Shown here: one piece after another, positions 36,501 to 46,105 of the stretch
Position numbering within the stretch: position 1 is the stretch's first letter
Layout: every line of letters begins with the position of its first letter
DNA from: Glandiceps talaboti
Taxonomy: Eukaryota; Hemichordata; Enteropneusta; Spengelidae
Length of the DNA: 64,000 bases
Assembly (NCBI RefSeq): GCF_964340395.1
Contig: NC_135564.1
Span: forward strand, 12,814,391 to 12,878,390
Reading direction: 5' to 3'
Program-made: the position numbers and the translations under genes
Notes under the pieces: model-generated
Database searches by the model: none
Seen by the model: only the letters and a program-made list of their open reading frames with translations
Told to the model about the DNA's origin: nothing

Positions 36501-39024
36501 CCGTTACTCTGATCACAAGTTTAGAGCATAGAGTTTAGATTTCTACTTACACAAATCCATAGTACATAGTAAGAACTGCTCTCTGAAGTATTCATGAAAG
36601 TGACTGGGTTATCCTAAAAGGTCAATTCAAGACATGATCAGTCATTTTAAATATCTGTTAAAAATCAGGTCAGTGTTGTCCATGTATAGTCATTTCAATA
36701 AATCGCTGACTCGATGTTTTGTCATTGTTTTCACCTGTGAGTATTAATGTATCTACTTCTATCTGCATGAAGTTGCATAAAACGCAAAGTTACACCATGC
36801 AGTTAGCAATTTCACTTCATGACTAGCATACAATTAGCCTGAGAGGGAGCTGTTCAAGACACTTGTTGAAATCATACGTCCAATGCTTATTGGAATAATA
36901 ATCTTATTAGAATCATTTGTTGTTTTGGGGACATCTTACTGGTGTGAAGGTCAGCTCATTTCCGTTCTGACATGATTTGACAAGGTCAAAAACACCACCT
37001 GATAAAATGTAAACAAGGCTCAGAATGTAAATATTGTAATCCAGCACTTATTTGTTATGGTGTACTTCAGAATAAGGTCATGTCCTTGGCATAATTAGTT
37101 ACTGATTGTCAAACACAGGTACCACAGATGAAATATGTCCAGTATTTTATACCAAAGGATCTCAAACTAGTACTCTATACCCATTGTTGAAATAAATATA
37201 TTTTCAGTATTTTATACCAAGGGATCTCAAACTAGTACCTTAGTGCCATTGTTGAAATAAATATATTTTCAGTATTTTATACCAAGGGATCTCAAACTAG
37301 TACCCTAGACCCATTGTTGAAATAAATATATTTTCAATGTTTTATACCAAGGGATCCCATGTGAAACTTATATACCCAGAGCCTGCTGTTGAGATAAATA
37401 TATTTCCACTGTTTTATAGCAAGAGATCCCACCCATGTCAAACTTGTATCCAGACCTTTTATGTTAGTTGATAAATTTGCAGTGTGTACATGCTAGGACC
37501 TTGGAATTGGATTAAAGATCTTTGTTGCCATTATTGGGGTTTCAATCAGCTCATAGACTGTTCGCCTTACTTAGCTGAATTTGATCAGTGATGAATGTCA
37601 TTCGACTACCCAGTGATCCCTTGCCAAAGTTTGTTGCCATTGGGGTTTCAATCAGCTCATAGACTGATAGCCATAGATATATTGTTGTGGATGAATGTTT
37701 TTCTGTCATTTGAATACCAAGACTTCTAAGAGTGATCTACAGAATTTCCTTAAGTTTAACCATTGATTTATGGATTGCTGTCTCAGGGAAAGAAAAATGT
37801 ACAGCTGTCATAATTTAGAGGCGAGAAAAAAATGAATTATTGCTATACACTGGTCCCAATCAAGTACTTCCCATAACAACTGTCGTGGCCAGTAGACATG
37901 GTGACACAGTTTAGCTGCATTATGCATACATGGCTTTATGTAGCTTGCTCTTATGCTTACACCCATCTACCTATCCCATGTTTCAAATTTGTACCAAGTA
38001 AGGGTCAATCACACAATTGTCACACAAGCTCAGTAAACGAACTTTGTTTGTTTAGGGGGAGGGGGCTGGTGTCAATGCAATTGCTGAACTTCATTTTTGC
38101 ACTTCTAATCAAATTTCGAAACTCTTTTATGCATTCAATGATAACAGGTTCTCTATTTACTACTGAGATGTTGATAAGTTGATAATTACTTCTCATGTGA
38201 TATACAGTGCTGGGTTTCTGGTGTTTCTGGTAGTGTTTACCGTCATGACATTGCATAGATCATAGAGGTGTGACGGCTACAATTTTCATCATGGTTTACA
38301 TCATATATAAACATGTTGCACTAGTGAACATTCATGTAGGGGGAGAGGGAGGGGGTTTTCTCCCGAACAAACAAAATTCATTTATTGAGCTTGTGCAACA
38401 TTGTGCGATGGTCCCTAAAGTCATCATAAAATATACAGCATTGATAAATAATTTTGAAGTACATTGTTACCATAAGAATTGAATAGGATTAATCTTTTGT
38501 TCTGGACCAACTTTTTCTGTAGCTCTGCAAGACAACTTTATTTTTAAACATAAATTTTGTTTCTCATCTGGGCCTGTATACAATTGCTGTGTGCATCATT
38601 ATCAAAATATAACTGCATTACTGCTTTACCAAAAAGCTTTTCAAAATAAACTTTAATTCCATGAGAACAGGTTTCGTGCAAATCTGTGATTATACCGTAA
38701 ACATAGGGTGGTAAAGGGTTAAATGTACATTGCCTTGGCAACATTGTCATGACAACTATGGCAAGACAGAAAGATATGGAATATACCGTCACTGTGACAG
38801 GTTGCAGTCAAAAGCTCTCTTCTTATCAAATCATGTTCTGTGTATTGGTTACATTTCTAATTCTTATACTATAGTGTGACTTCTATATCCTACAATCAGT
38901 CAGACACATATGGTACTCGTAGTGTATTAGTAATTTGACAAATGATGTTATTTTATCTTTTGACAGTTGTATTGATTCTTGGTTTGAAGTCAACAGATCA
39001 TGTCCTGAACACCCAAATGATTAA
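27210..39024 (+). CDS. ZNRF: ZNRF1/ZNRF2-type E3 ubiquitin ligase, 204 aa (complete coding region, four exons)
   Basis: Exons 27210-27564, 35395-35490, 36065-36170 and 38967-39024 (stop TAA 39022-39024); 615 nt in frame. It begins MGAKAS, the N-myristoylation motif of ZNRF1/2 (Gly2), which directs these ligases to endosomal, lysosomal and plasma membranes. Residues 10-110 are a low-complexity Ser/Gly/His-rich region (HGHPHPHHHV). A zinc-finger-like segment uses C122, C125, H137 and C141 (KCPVCSKFV ... CHLVICLTKPRISYN). The C-terminal RING has C161, C164, C179, C181, H184, C187, C198 and H201 and ends NRSCPEHPND, as in vertebrate ZNRF1/2 (227-242 aa). In known family members the RING transfers ubiquitin to targets such as AKT (ZNRF1) or Na/K-ATPase (ZNRF1/2). 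ZNRF1 and ZNRF2 cannot be told apart here; it may be their single ancestor. Confidence 0.95.
27966..27996. repeat. Short palindromic repeat, copy 3
   Basis: GATAGACCCTCCACC then AATGGGGGTCTATGGT, an imperfect hairpin of the same family as 13503, 23911 and 48861. Confidence 0.75.
29713..29798. repeat. Near-perfect hairpin, 37-bp arms, 9-nt loop
   Basis: Arms 29714-29750 (TTGAGGATTTTTGGAGAAAT ... GGTGCTGGA) and 29760-29797 pair with only a few mismatches. The size resembles a pre-miRNA, but a tiny foldback transposon is equally possible. Confidence 0.8.
30090..30164. repeat. Near-perfect hairpin, 32-bp arms
   Basis: Arms GCAGGGGTCTCTTAAACCAT...(30090-30121) and its inverted copy (30133-30164, ending GAAGACCCCTGC) around an 11-nt loop. 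It may be a foldback element or small-RNA precursor. Confidence 0.8.
30401..30910 (+). repeat. 33-bp minisatellite carrying GTAAGT, about 15 copies
   Basis: Unit AAAATGTAAGTAAAGAACCA plus GAATAACACAAAT (33 bp). About 13 copies keep GTAAGT on the sense strand of ZNRF. The minus-strand frames of 111-169 residues (SGSLLTFYLCY) are products of the repeat and not genes. Confidence 0.95.
31371..31707. mobile_element. TTAAAGC-ended MITE, copy 2
   Basis: Same family and orientation as 6560-6904: TTAAAGCTACAATCG at the left, CAGCTAGTGCAGGTTTAA at the right, with shared GGGTCCATACCCAAAAAATC and ATAGATAAAATAGACCT inside. Confidence 0.8.
31746..31923. mobile_element. MITE with 49-bp terminal inverted repeats
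   Basis: CAATCTGATTAAAATGTGAT ... GTCTAGATGTCTTTATTT at the left and its inverted copy (31875-31923) at the right; 178 bp. The outer end is the same as in the elements at 24664, 10374 and 63606. Confidence 0.88.
33775..34175. repeat. 39-bp minisatellite, about 11 copies
   Basis: Unit GGCCCAGTAGTCAGTGAAGG plus TTGGTTCCCTAACACTCTT. Frames on both strands here are repeat artefacts. Confidence 0.93.
35395..35490 (+). CDS. ZNRF: ZNRF exon 2: zinc-finger segment
   Basis: Acceptor TTAACTTTCAG. It encodes GIKCPVCSKFVPPDDIECHL and VICLTKPRISYN, very close to vertebrate ZNRF1/2. Donor AATG|GTAAGT, phase 1. Confidence 0.95.
35539..35950. repeat. Three-copy tandem repeat of about 150-158 bp in ZNRF intron 2
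   Basis: GAGCATGCAGTTTTGATGAG starts copies at 35539, 35697 and 35847. It occupies most of the intron between exons 2 and 3. No coding content. Confidence 0.88.
36065..36170 (+). CDS. ZNRF: ZNRF exon 3: N-terminal RING half
   Basis: Acceptor TATTTTTACAG. It encodes EDVLTSESGECVICLDDLEQ, then GDTIARLPCLCIYHK. Donor AAAAG|GTGAGT, phase 2. The last 30 nt and the donor are duplicated 99 bp downstream (36240-36269). Confidence 0.95.
36134..36315 (+). repeat. Tandem duplication of ZNRF exon 3 end with its donor
   Basis: TTTACCTTGCCTATGTATTT then ACCACAAAAG|GTGAGT (true exon end) recurs as TTTACCTTGCCCATGTATTT then GCCACGAAAG|GTGACG at 36240-36275, offset 99 bp. The following CAGAAACC...CACTGTGATGACA is duplicated too. 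Read-through past the first donor gives AGG TGA, a stop. Confidence 0.92.
37138..37440. repeat. About 65-bp tandem repeat with AATAAA, five copies, ZNRF intron 3
   Basis: CAGTATTTTATACCAAGGGA then TCTCAAACTAGTAC ... TTGAAATAAATATATTTT, starting at 37139, 37205 and 37270 with two more diverged copies. At least three copies contain AATAAA on the sense strand, followed by TTTTCAG. Confidence 0.88.
38010..38410. mobile_element. Inverted-repeat element in ZNRF intron 3
   Basis: CACACAAGCTCAGTAAACGA, ACTTTGTTTGTTT and a G-rich stretch at the left; the right end (38340-38408) is an inverted imperfect copy (GAACAAACAAAATTCATTTA, TTGAGCTTGTGCAAC). About 400 bp, non-coding. Confidence 0.7.
38967..39024 (+). 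CDS. ZNRF: ZNRF exon 4: C-terminal RING half and stop
   Basis: Acceptor TCTTTTGACAG. It encodes SCIDSWFEVNRSCPEHPND and TAA. Five bases after the stop is a consensus donor (TGTG|GTAAGT, 39030), and a good acceptor ATTATATTATAG ends at 39423, so a 3'UTR intron (39030-39423) is likely. AATAAA at 39532 could end the transcript. Confidence 0.93.
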
Positions 39025-39085
39025 CTGTGGTAAGTGTAAATTATAAATCATGATTAACTGTGGTAACTGTAAGTTATAAATCTCT
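39016..39085 (+). repeat. ZNRF: Tandem duplication of ZNRF exon 4 end with stop and donor
   Basis: GATTAACTGTGG|GTAAGT-like unit: GATTAACTGTGGTAAGTGTA then AATTATAAATCAT at 39019, repeated as GATTAACTGTGGTAACTGTA at 39052 (offset 33 bp). The copied part includes the TAA stop and the probable 3'UTR splice donor. Confidence 0.85.
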
Positions 39086-39262
39086 GAATGTGGCATAGTG
39101 AGAGGGTTTGTCTGCAGCCAAAACTTGTAGCACTAACATCATACTGTTCTGCTGCTATCTGCTGACTCTCTTCTGAATGTGGCATAGTGAGGGGGTTTGT
39201 CTATAGCCAAGACTTGTAGCACTAACATCATACTGTTCTGGTGCTTTCTGCTGACTCTCTTC
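39084..39262. repeat. Two-copy 89-bp tandem duplication
   Basis: CTGAATGTGGCATAGTGAG ... CTGCTGACTCTCTT at 39084-39172 and 39173-39262, in the presumed ZNRF 3'UTR intron. Confidence 0.9.
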
Positions 39263-40105
39263 TGACTCTTTTCCTACGTAATAAAAATCTTTTCTTCATT
39301 AAAATTTCACCGACACTTCAATCTCACGCAAGAGACCTTCTTCAGGGATCTAAGAAACATTATGACTTTTGTGATGTCCCAAAACTGACTCATTCTATTG
39401 TTTATTTTCATTATATATTATAGGTTTGGAGTACCAATACGATATTGTGCCTATTCAAGTGGTGGAGTGGTTGTCATGTGTGTATCAAAACCATCCCAAT
39501 AATACAGTGTGATCAGAATATGATAAAAAAAAATAAACTAAGACGCTAAGGCTGGGACACACTGCTGATTTTTATGCCAGGGTTTAGACAAATATTGAAA
39601 TATGTAGCTGTACAGTATATTAGCAGGACACAATGTACTAGCTACACGTTGATATTGCTCTTACAGAATACACTGATCAAAAGATACTTTAAAAAGTCAA
39701 CAAATTTTACGCAGAGTCTATACTGTCTGTAGTTTTTGATATTTAATGATGAAACTTTGAAGACCCTACATCAATGTTTTATTTTGTATTGGACGTCTGA
39801 TCTAAGCTGTAGATTGGAAAAAATAATCATGAAACGTAATATGTATTATATAATCATCGCCCTCTGATTTGATTGGCTGACAAACATGCTGCCAAAAAGT
39901 GACCTATATAGTAATATGCCATGCCAGTCTGGTTGATTTTAATTTTGGAGAACGTAATTGTTTTGGTGTTTCTTTCTTTTGTAATCACTGTTCTGCCAAC
40001 CGTATATGTACATGTAGGTTAACATTGTAATTAAAGTCATTGTATAAATATTCAGTTTAATTTGTAGCTTGTCCATTGTTTATTGTGAGTAGATAATGTG
40101 AGTAG

Positions 40106-40537
40106 ATGTAATACAGCTGACATCAGACTGCTGACTGACTGACAAACGAATTAACGAACGAATGAATGAATGAGTGAATGAACAAAGGGAACCTGTTACA
40201 AACAGGGAAAGTAAACAACTCAGTTGGATCAATAACACTTGGCTCAGCATGTTGGAACAGCAGAGACTTGTATTACACACCATGGTTTAATAAGAATAGT
40301 TTTATGGTCTCTTTATGTGTACATGAAATGCCAAGGGAACTGGAAATTTGTTTATGACGTGTGAACTATTTTGTAAAGTTGCCATAAAACTGTTCTTATC
40401 AAATAATGGAATGTAATACAAGTCTCTGTACTTCCGACATGCTGTGCCAAGTGTTATTAATCCAATTCAGTTGTTTACTTGCCCTGTTTGTAACAGGTTC
40501 TGTTTGTCAACGGTTTGATGTCAGCAGTTGTATTCCA
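40106..40537. mobile_element. Long foldback element, copy 1
   Basis: The left arm 40106-40295 and right arm 40370-40537 are inverted copies (ACACTTGGCTCAGCATGTTG; TTTGTAACAGG; GTAATACAAGTCTCTG). It accounts for the paired spurious frames MVCNTSLCCSNML and MECNTSLCTSDML. A second copy is at 57062-57388. Confidence 0.85.
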
Positions 40538-41137
40538 CAGTGGTTTATTCAGCCTAGGAAAATACTCATGACACAATACAATAGGGCCTGTTACTTTGAG
40601 TGGAAGGGGAGTAATTACAAAATGCTTGTGTCATTATGATTTTCCAGCTGAATGAAGACATATAGTGTCAAATTCATCGTAAAGTAGTTTTATCTGTGCA
40701 AGACTAATTCAAGGAAATAACAGCAATTGTAATTGTTTTGACTCAAAATTTTGAGCACTGCTGAACCAGGGATGTAGAAGCATGCTGTTGTGCCGTCGAA
40801 TGAACAGGGTATAATTTCTATATTTTCTGTTCAAACATATACAACGTGGTTTGCGCTTCATAGATTGTAAGATATAGTCAGTTGTTTTTTATTTGATAGT
40901 CTATGCTCCAGACATGATATGATATCAAGCAGACTGTGTGTTTAGAACTTGTTGATTCTGATATCATCTGTCAATCTTGAATGGAAATTAATCCATTTGA
41001 TTACAACGAATGGCATAAAAATCTAAACATATGATGACTTCCTGTTAGATAGCATTCATGTTCAGAGCAAAGGCATGCAATAGTCAATCTCACAGACAAA
41101 GTCATTGGTTGGAATAGAGAGATCAAACAGTCATACA

Positions 41138-41308
41138 GGTGTGTGGGTGTGTGTGTGCATGCTCGCGTTTTTGCATGTGTACATGTGTCTGGGGTTTTTT
41201 TTGTGTGTGTATGTGTGCATGCTAGCATTTATGCATGTGTACATGTGTGTTTGTGTGTGTTTGTGTGTGTGTGCATGCATGTTTGTGTGTGTGTGTGTGT
41301 GTGTGTGG
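41138..41308. repeat. TG-rich degenerate microsatellite
   Basis: (TG)n interspersed with GCATGC and TTTG, intergenic. Confidence 0.9.
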
Positions 41309-42350
41309 CATAGACAAGCAGGACACCAACTAATGTAATTTACAATCTGAACGGTTTCTAGAATTTGTCATATGTAAAGTAGCATGGAATTCATATCTTT
41401 GACACAGTTAGACATCTTGACTTACAGGCATGGCTTCTTTGAAGACTTGTCGTCTATATAAGGAAGTCACATTTTGTACAAAACCCACAGCGAAATACTC
41501 TCGTACAAATTCAGCTGACATAATTATCAAAGTAACCAAGCCAGTATTGTGATGCAAATCGGATTTATGCTCAGGAGCCATGTGCAAATCCCAAAACTCC
41601 AATAGCTTTATGACACAAGCAATATGTGTGTGGTGAATGAAATGGTGTGTTGCAAGAAACAGGTAAACATGAAGAAAACATGTTTTAAAAATACAACAAA
41701 GGTGGAGGAAAGAGGAACTGAGCCAAACTACTTCTGGTTGTTAATGTTATCTACTGTACTTGACATACATAGTTATGAGGAAGAAGACAAAACATCTGTG
41801 ATGTTATCAATGTCTTGCATAAATTATCTCTGAGTTTGCATTCATACAGCTAGGTATAGCAGGTATGTTAGAATTGTATACATCCATCAAGTTCCTGGAC
41901 TATTGCTACTAACTGTAATAACAAACATCCCCTAAATCTGTTCAGAGACTTGGAGGACACACAGAACTATTGAGTTCAAATATCAAAGGCTTGGTTTCAA
42001 TCTTGGGTTCTCACCTTACAGTTATCAGTCTAGTCATAAAGTTTAAATAAGAACATTATTTTCTTCTCGGCCAAACTTTCCAAAATTCTGCCAGACACTT
42101 GTTTTTTACACCTTATTCTTAATCCTGACCCAAATCGAATGAAAAAACACAGGTAAGTCTGAAATAAAACAAAATGTACGTAGAAACAATTGACATGTAT
42201 TGAAATATTAGTCAGTGCACAAGTATGATCAATATTAATTATGCAAATTACCAGTCTTTATGCAAGCCATACCTACTCAAGTACTTTTAGCCAATCAGAT
42301 CTCGAGCTGAGTGGCCTGTTTACTGCGCGAATGGGTTACATTGTCATTCT

Positions 42351-42445
42351 CGCAAACCAGAGCACATATTTTTCTGCAGAACACCTCTCTGGATGGTGCG
42401 TCTTTGACGGTGCCGTAAAACAGGCTGTGGTTTACGACGACGTAC
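42351..42445 (+). repeat. GTGCCGTAAAAGAGGCTGTGG element, copy
   Basis: CGCAAACCAGAGCACATATT ... GACGGTGCCGTAAAACAGGC then TGTGGTTTACGACGACGTAC; matches 44951-45043 and the reverse of 25746-25892. Confidence 0.78.
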
Positions 42446-42809
42446 ATTGTTAGCTCTCGTAATACCTCCTAGATTTCGCATCCCCCATTTGTCATGATTA
42501 CCGTTAAGGCGTTAATAGGTTGACAATTACACGATGACTTCTGTGTATTCAAAAGTGGCGACTTCTGTTCGATGTACAATTATACAAAATACTGTGAATC
42601 GAGAATTTTTTAATGGATTAAAAGTTCAAGAAGAACCTCATCTCTATTAGTTTGAAGCGCAACCATGAAAAAACAAAGTATGTGGTGAATTCCGGACATT
42701 AACTCCCATATCAGACATTATTAAAACACCTTCTATTGAAAAATCCATAAACTTCTTGAAAATGCTCACTATATTATAGGTGTGAAACAAATCGAAAATG
42801 TGTTAACCC

Positions 42810-42868
42810 CCCCCCCCACACACACACACAGGTACAGACACACACACGCACGCACACACACACACGTA

Positions 42869-42912
<44 letters not shown>
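42810..42912. repeat. Poly-C, (CA)n, (GCAC)n microsatellite
   Basis: C9 followed by CACA and CGCACGCA tracts. Confidence 0.95.
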
Positions 42913-44545
42913 CCAACAAAGTTAGATCGCAATCCAGAATGAAATTACAAAAATGTCAAGTAGGTTAATACATTTATGAACATTTGCAACCCTTTAAACT
43001 TATTTTAGCCCCAGCGTTCTTTATCCTGTTTACAGACTAGACGGAGTAAATTGAGACCTGACTCAGAATCGAATACCTAGTTACTCTGTCTTCAAGCAGT
43101 ACTCACTAGTCTGGGCCAAACTGTCTACGACATATGAAATCCCAATGGGTCACTGGATTCGTTCACAATAAACACAAACGTATATCAAATATTATATAAA
43201 TTATGTTCTGAAGCCAACGTTGTGTTTGGCATACTCGGTGTATTTTGGCGTCACGATATCGCATAAATTCAGACCAAGAAAATATTTACACAAATGTAAT
43301 ACAAAAGAATCATAAGAGCATAGGAATTGACCTATATGGCACCCCGTCTAAAACACAACGAAGTTTACTACCATTTTTTTTACCGGCGTGTCCAGATTGC
43401 ATTGTAGCTAGTCAATACGTAAACTTATTTATGTCACAGATCTGTAACGCCGCTTCTGTTTGCACTATCTATATATTAATACAGTATAGTGAGGGCGAAT
43501 CGGAATTACAGATCCTTGACGTAAACTGACTACCAAATAACTGCTGTGTCATACGATGACTGGGCTAACTAGACTTTAATCTCAGCGGAGGGCCACTGGC
43601 CTTGCAGAAGTTCAATGACCTCACACAGAGTTACAGCCTATCCAGGTTGTAGACAGCCGCTGACCCTGCAAAAAGGTGAACTCATTACCCCCTGGTTGCA
43701 ATGTTTACAAGGATCAATGTATCAACCTGGAAACATATACAGTGGAGTAGAGAGAGTCCCAAAAATATCCTTACAAGTTACAGTGACTTTTCATACCCAG
43801 AGACGGATGATAGTGGTAGTTTGGGCCGACGGTAGTGGGCGCGGGTGGACATTAATCTTAGGATAGGGCAAAAGAAATAAAGCCAGTCTGCAGAGCGTTA
43901 ACCTTGTAAATGTAACAAAAGAAACACAATATATAAGTAAAGGTAAACTTTGGACAAAGGTAGAAACATGAACAATGCTGCAATTGGCAAACATACTTCG
44001 TGTTTGAATTTTGATGCTTAAATTAAAGTAATGGAAAAAATAGTGATAAGATTTTTACATATACTCGCATGAATAAATTACTATATATTTTTCACATATT
44101 GAGGCCATCATTTCACTATACACAAAAGAAACTAGACGACAATACATGTACTTTGTGGCCATTCTTCTAAAACTGGAATCGTCAGAATCAAACCCAATGG
44201 CTTGTCTCTTGACAGTAGACAAAGTAAAAACTTCTCCAATTACAGATCCTCAATTTGTTCTTCATGAATTATAACGCGCTATTTAATTAAAATGCTATTC
44301 AATTATAGTAAGAAGTGTCGATTTAATCCAAAATGCAATTGTGATTAACTAGTGAGATCTCCATCCAAATTTTGTTCCTATGAATTACATTACTGGGTAT
44401 GCCCCTACCGCTTGTCAATGAACTGTAGGCTGAGACTAAGCCTGAGTAGGTCCTATACGATGTGTTTTTCCCCCAGCTGAATATGGAAGTTGCCGCAATT
44501 GTAGATATTTTTTGACGATGCGTAACAGACATTGAAAAGTGAACA

Positions 44546-44550
44546 ACAAT

Positions 44551-44594
<44 letters not shown>

Positions 44595-44617
44595 CTACTA
44601 CTACTACTACTACTACA
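44546..44617. repeat. (AAC)n(TAC)n microsatellite
   Basis: A compound trinucleotide tract, intergenic. Confidence 0.96.
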
Positions 44618-44950
44618 AAACAAATAGGTTTAGGCTATTACAAAAAAGTACGGACAATCCTGAGTCACTTTTATGGACATAATTAATACGAAAAGTAGAC
44701 TTCCCCTCCACCAGTCCTTGGAGGATTTGTCTTCTTCTTTTATTTATCTCACTTTCTTCACATATTTTGAGTTTGTTATTTATTTTTAGTTTTGTAAAGG
44801 AAAATGCCCTGAACTTTTAAACAATTCCAGTTACTTGTAGTCTTTCATACGCTCTTATTTTAGGCGTTCATCCGACTGTTTCGCAACCGCTCTCGCAGGT
44901 TATCATTCAGCACAAAGAACACAATAAATTGTGCACTTAAAGGCCCATTA

Positions 44951-45043
44951 TCGCAAACCAGAGCTGTTATTTCTTCCGGCGACACTGCGAAATAACGAAC
45001 CTCTTGGACGGTGCCGTAAAAGAAGCTGTGGTTTACGACGATG
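44951..45043 (+). repeat. GTGCCGTAAAAGAGGCTGTGG element, copy next to a MITE
   Basis: CGCAAACCAGAGCTGTTATT, TCTTCCGGCGACA, then GACGGTGCCGTAAAAGAAGC and TGTGGTTTACGACGATG. It ends within two bases of the MITE at 45045. Confidence 0.8.
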
Positions 45044-45044
45044 T

Positions 45045-45425
45045 TAAGGCCTAAAAAATGTTTGGTTTCGAATACCCGACGCCCCCATCCCCTAATTTTT
45101 TCACTGCCGACCCTTAACTTTTTTTGCGTAATCGAGAATATGAAATCACGAAAATTGTGAAGTCTCGCGACAAATAGTGGATGAGGAAACTGACATCAAC
45201 TTAAAAAGACAATTTCAAACTCATTCTTCCAATCTGTGTGCATCTGATATGAGAAGTAATCAATACCACAGAGACCGTATGGAAAACAACGGAAACCATA
45301 ACTACCTGAACTAGACACTCACATTATAAAAAAATATATATAATAAATAAAATAAAAAATCTACCTACCCCATCTCTTCTAAAATTGAGCGTAATCGGAA
45401 CGACACATTATTTTAGACCTATTAA
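45045..45425. mobile_element. TAAGGCCTA-ended MITE, copy 1
   Basis: Left end TAAGGCCTAAAAAATGTTTG, right end inverted (TTTTAGACCTATTA). It shares GAAAATTGTGAAGTCTCGC, CAACTTAAAAAGACAAT, CACAGAGACC and the CTACCTACCCCA...AATTGAG end with 61138-61523. No coding capacity. Confidence 0.88.
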
Positions 45426-45906
45426 ACAAATTTGTTTTATTCAAATAACTGGAGCAAGTATATACGAAAAGTTGAAAATGTTGAGTTGTCCCATACTGAC
45501 TAGCATCATCATGATCATGGTTTTATTCATGCCTTTGTTTTGATTTCATAAACGCACATATTATATACAGATAAAAAATAAATGCAATTTTGTGTCATTT
45601 TCTTGGTTTGTTTTAAGGTTCGGAGAAATATTTAACTGTATTAATTGTACGTGGTCTACTAAACTGTGCCAACTATAGCCCATTTACATTTGTAGCACCG
45701 TATTCGAAATTTTGTGATAAAGATTTATTGTTTTATTTTATGTATTTATATCTATAAATTATATTTATATTTTAAGTGAAAAATCCAAGAATATTTAGTA
45801 AATTTCTGTTGTATTTAAAATTTGAGCATCTTACGTTTGCAGGAACGCAAATCGCGTGAATGACTAAGTAGAGAATCTTTTGTGTACAGCAGAAATTAAT
45901 AGATTC

Positions 45907-45917
45907 AAGATGGCGGA
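45907..45917 (+). promoter_or_regulatory. YY1-like CAAGATGGCGG motif overlapping the RANBP9/10 start codon
   Basis: CAAGATGGCGGAG matches the AAnATGGCGGC downstream promoter element common at starts of animal housekeeping genes. Here its ATG is the initiator of MAENGDS, so transcription probably starts a short way upstream. Confidence 0.5.
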
Positions 45918-46105
45918 GAACGGTGATAGTATTGGTACCGGAGAAGGCAGCAAAAACAACGGAAATTCTACACCAGTAGACCCTCTAAAACTCCTCTATC
46001 CAGCCGTAAATGAAGACGAGACACCATTACCAAGATCATGGAGTCCGAAAGATAAATACAACTTTATAGGATTGTCCCAAAACAACTTGAGAGTTCACTA
46101 CAAAG
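45910..46105 (+). CDS. RANBP9/10: RANBP9/RANBP10 (RanBPM) first coding exon; gene continues beyond window
   Basis: ATG at 45910 (TCAAGATGGCGGAG; the start codon lies inside a YY1-type AAGATGGCGG motif). It encodes 65 residues: a short polar Gly/Ser/Asn-rich leader, then [38 protein letters not shown] and a phase-1 donor AAAG|GTAGGA. The second part is the highly conserved segment just before the SPRY domain of RANBP9/10. The known family is a scaffold and substrate-receptor subunit of the CTLH/GID E3 ubiquitin ligase complex, with SPRY, LisH, CTLH and CRA domains. The leader lacks the long Pro/Gln-rich tract of vertebrate RANBP9 and is nearer to RANBP10 in length. The remaining exons were not found in the 17.9 kb to the right edge. 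Confidence 0.92.

Larger units (their letters stand above)
39025..45909. other. ZNRF 3' region and intergenic DNA before RANBP9/10
   Basis: After the ZNRF transcript end no gene is seen. It contains a foldback element (40106), TG- and AC-rich tracts (41138-41308, 42814-42912), (AAC)n(TAC)n (44546-44617) and three transposon-like units (42351, 44951, 45045). Frames at 40080, 40406, 43245 and 43615 have no domains; the first two are the arms of the foldback. Confidence 0.6.

Noticed and set aside
40080-40639. Two similar small proteins on opposite strands (MVCNTSLCCSNML, MECNTSLCTSDML)
   Set aside because: They are the two arms of a foldback element read on each strand.
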